DNA from: JAOADN01 sp049323795 | Lineage (GTDB): Bacteria; Pseudomonadota; Alphaproteobacteria; Rhodobacterales; Rhodobacteraceae | Direction: 5' to 3' | Assembly: GCA_049323795.1 (NCBI GenBank) | Contig: JBMOOH010000038.1 | Coordinates: forward strand, 1-64,000 | Length of the DNA stretch: 64,000 nucleotides | Shown: positions 62,800-64,000 of the stretch, piece by piece | Layout of the letters: every line of letters starts with the position of its first letter | Position numbering within the stretch: the first letter of the stretch is position 1 | Notes under the pieces: generated by a model | Told to the model about the DNA's origin: nothing | The model's database searches: none | The model's input: only the letters and a program-made list of their open reading frames with translations | Program-made: the position numbers and the translations under genes

Positions 62800-64000
62800 G
62801 CGGGCCGTGTCTCGCGCGCCGCGAGCCGAGCGCTGAGTTCGGCGAGACGCCGGGCAACGAGGCCGGGATCGCCCCGCGACTCGACATTGACGCGCACGAG
62901 CGGTTCGGTGTTCGACATGCGAAGATTGAAGCGCCAGTCGTCGAAGGCGAGGCTGGTCCCGTCCGTGTCGTCACGCGAACGGGCATCCGGCGCGTAGGCG
63001 GCGACCACCTCGGCGATTGCGGCGCCCGGGTCTGCGATCCGGAAGTTGACCTCGCCCGAAGAGGGGAAACGCCGCATCCGGTCGCCGACGAGGTCCGCCA
63101 GGCTTCGGCCTGTCCGGCTGACCAGTTCGGCGACGAGGAGCCACGGTATCATTCCCGAGTCGCAGTACATGAAGTCACGGAAGTAGTGGTGCGCCGACAT
63201 CTCGCCGCCATAGATCGCGCCGGTGTCGCGCATGGCCTGCTTGACGAAGGTATGTCCCGTCCGGGTCTGGACCGCCCGTCCGCCCGCCGCCGCGACGGCA
63301 TCGGCCACATTCCAGACGACCCGCGGATCATGGACGATCGCCTCGCCCGGGCTGCGGGCGAGGAAGGCCTGTGCGAGAAGCCCGACCACGTATTCGCCGG
63401 GGATGAAGGTGCCCGTGTGGTCGAAGAAGAAGCAGCGGTCGAAGTCGCCGTCGAAGGCCACGCCGAAATCGGCCCCGGCCGCGGTGACGGCCCGGCTGGT
63501 CGCGGGCTGCATCTCGGGCAGGAGCGGGTTCGGGATGCCGTTCGGGAAGGTGCCGTCGGGGTCCTTGAACAGATAGACCGGCTCGATGGGGGCGCCCTGC
63601 CGGGCAAGCTCGGCCATGATGGCATCGAGCGTCGGTCCGGCCATGCCGTTTCCGGTGTTGAACAGGATGCGGAGCGGCCGAAGCGCGCTGATGTCGGCGA
63701 ACGAGACGACCTTCCCGACATAGTCCGCGCGCGCGGCCGAGGCGTCGGTGACGCGCCCTTTCGCCGCTCCCGGCTGGGCAGGCCCCGCCTCGCAGCGCGC
63801 CCGGATCGCGCCAAGGCCGGTGTCGGGGCCGACCGGGACCGACCCCCGGCCGACAAGCTTCATTCCGTTGTATTCGATGGGGTTATGGCTGCCGGTGATC
63901 TCGATCCCGCCGTCCGCCCCGAGATGCGTCGTGGCAAAATAGACCTCTTCCGTACCGCAGAACCCGAGGTCGAGGACATCCGCCCCGGCCCCGGTGAGGC
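62796..64000 (-). CDS. Phosphomannomutase/phosphoglucomutase, N-terminus beyond the window edge
   Basis: Reading in from the right edge, the frame gives GADVLDLGFCGTEEVYFATT, then the catalytic phosphoserine loop region ITGSHNPIEYNGMKLVG, the metal-binding FGVAFDGDFDRCFFFD, the sugar-binding GGEMSAHHYFRDFMYCDSG, and the phosphate-binding C-terminal RMSNTEPLVRVNVESR. These are the four alpha-D-phosphohexomutase landmarks. The usual TASHNP is TGSHNP here. It supplies mannose-1-phosphate or glucose-1-phosphate for the polysaccharide made by its neighbours. Roughly 50 N-terminal residues are missing because of the window edge. Confidence 0.92.
   Translation of the reverse strand, partial: LTGAGADVLDLGFCGTEEVYFATTHLGADGGIEITGSHNPIEYNGMKLVGRGSVPVGPDTGLGAIRARCEAGPAQPGAAKGRVTDASAARADYVGKVVSFADISALRPLRILFNTGNGMAGPTLDAIMAELARQGAPIEPVYLFKDPDGTFPNGIPNPLLPEMQPATSRAVTAAGADFGVAFDGDFDRCFFFDHTGTFIPGEYVVGLLAQAFLARSPGEAIVHDPRVVWNVADAVAAAGGRAVQTRTGHTFVKQAMRDTGAIYGGEMSAHHYFRDFMYCDSGMIPWLLVAELVSRTGRSLADLVGDRMRRFPSSGEVNFRIADPGAAIAEVVAAYAPDARSRDDTDGTSLAFDDWRFNLRMSNTEPLVRVNVESRGDPGLVARRLAELSARLAARETRPA

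Overview
The window is chromosomal DNA of a very GC-rich alphaproteobacterium, almost certainly a member of the Rhodobacteraceae (Rhodobacter/Paracoccus relatives). The signs are a short aa3-oxidase subunit IV, the TIGR02302/DUF4175 low-complexity protein next to argH-lysA, an alphaproteobacterial-type serC-serA pair with serB beside it, a diverged ftsEX-plsC operon, a DmdC-type acyl-CoA dehydrogenase followed by an MBL-fold gene, and strong G/C at third codon positions throughout. No rRNA, tRNA, CRISPR, integrase or insertion sequence was seen, and composition is even, so this is mostly core genome. The genus cannot be fixed from the sequence alone.

Layout. 0-6 kb: a truncated tsaC/sua5 gene, an acyl-CoA dehydrogenase, a decayed MBL-fold hydrolase, a DUF6173 protein, the oxidase subunit IV, a lipoprotein and a MobA fusion protein. 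6-14 kb: greA, ETF-ubiquinone oxidoreductase, a secreted TPR protein, ispE and a long-chain polyprenyl diphosphate synthase meeting it tail to tail, a DUF2007 protein and an NPPY methyltransferase. 14-19 kb: a DUF465 peptide, an EamA transporter, phaA and phaB of polyhydroxybutyrate synthesis, an EAL phosphodiesterase, tag and a TlpA-like thioredoxin. 19.8-28 kb: argH, two tiny lipoproteins, lysA, the TIGR02302 protein, a zinc-ribbon membrane protein, then ftsE-ftsX-plsC. 29-35.5 kb: sugE/accA, rlmN, an IalB-family protein, a class 3-like asparaginase, an ArsR-SRPBCC-YciI operon and serB. 35.6-40 kb: serC-serA behind a probable RNA leader, then two metallophosphoesterases.

40-53 kb: pbpC and a giant alpha-2-macroglobulin with an intact thioester motif (an envelope defence pair), a hybrid histidine kinase whose tail overlaps recQ, and a YggT protein. 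53-64 kb: an MFS transporter, a small ORF, a phytase-like esterase, a queuosine-precursor transporter, a structured intergenic RNA/small-ORF locus with a terminator, arfB, a class III aminotransferase-like phospholyase candidate coupled to an APH-fold kinase, and a polysaccharide group (flippase against hexapeptide acetyltransferase, acyltransferase 3 and a truncated phosphomannomutase).

The least explained parts are the RNA/small-ORF locus between the queuosine transporter and arfB (about 56.5-56.75 kb), the kinase-phospholyase pair (57.3-59.5 kb), the MobA fusion (4.3-5.9 kb), the decayed MBL gene (2.3-3.0 kb), and two kinds of intergenic repeat that each occur twice in the window.
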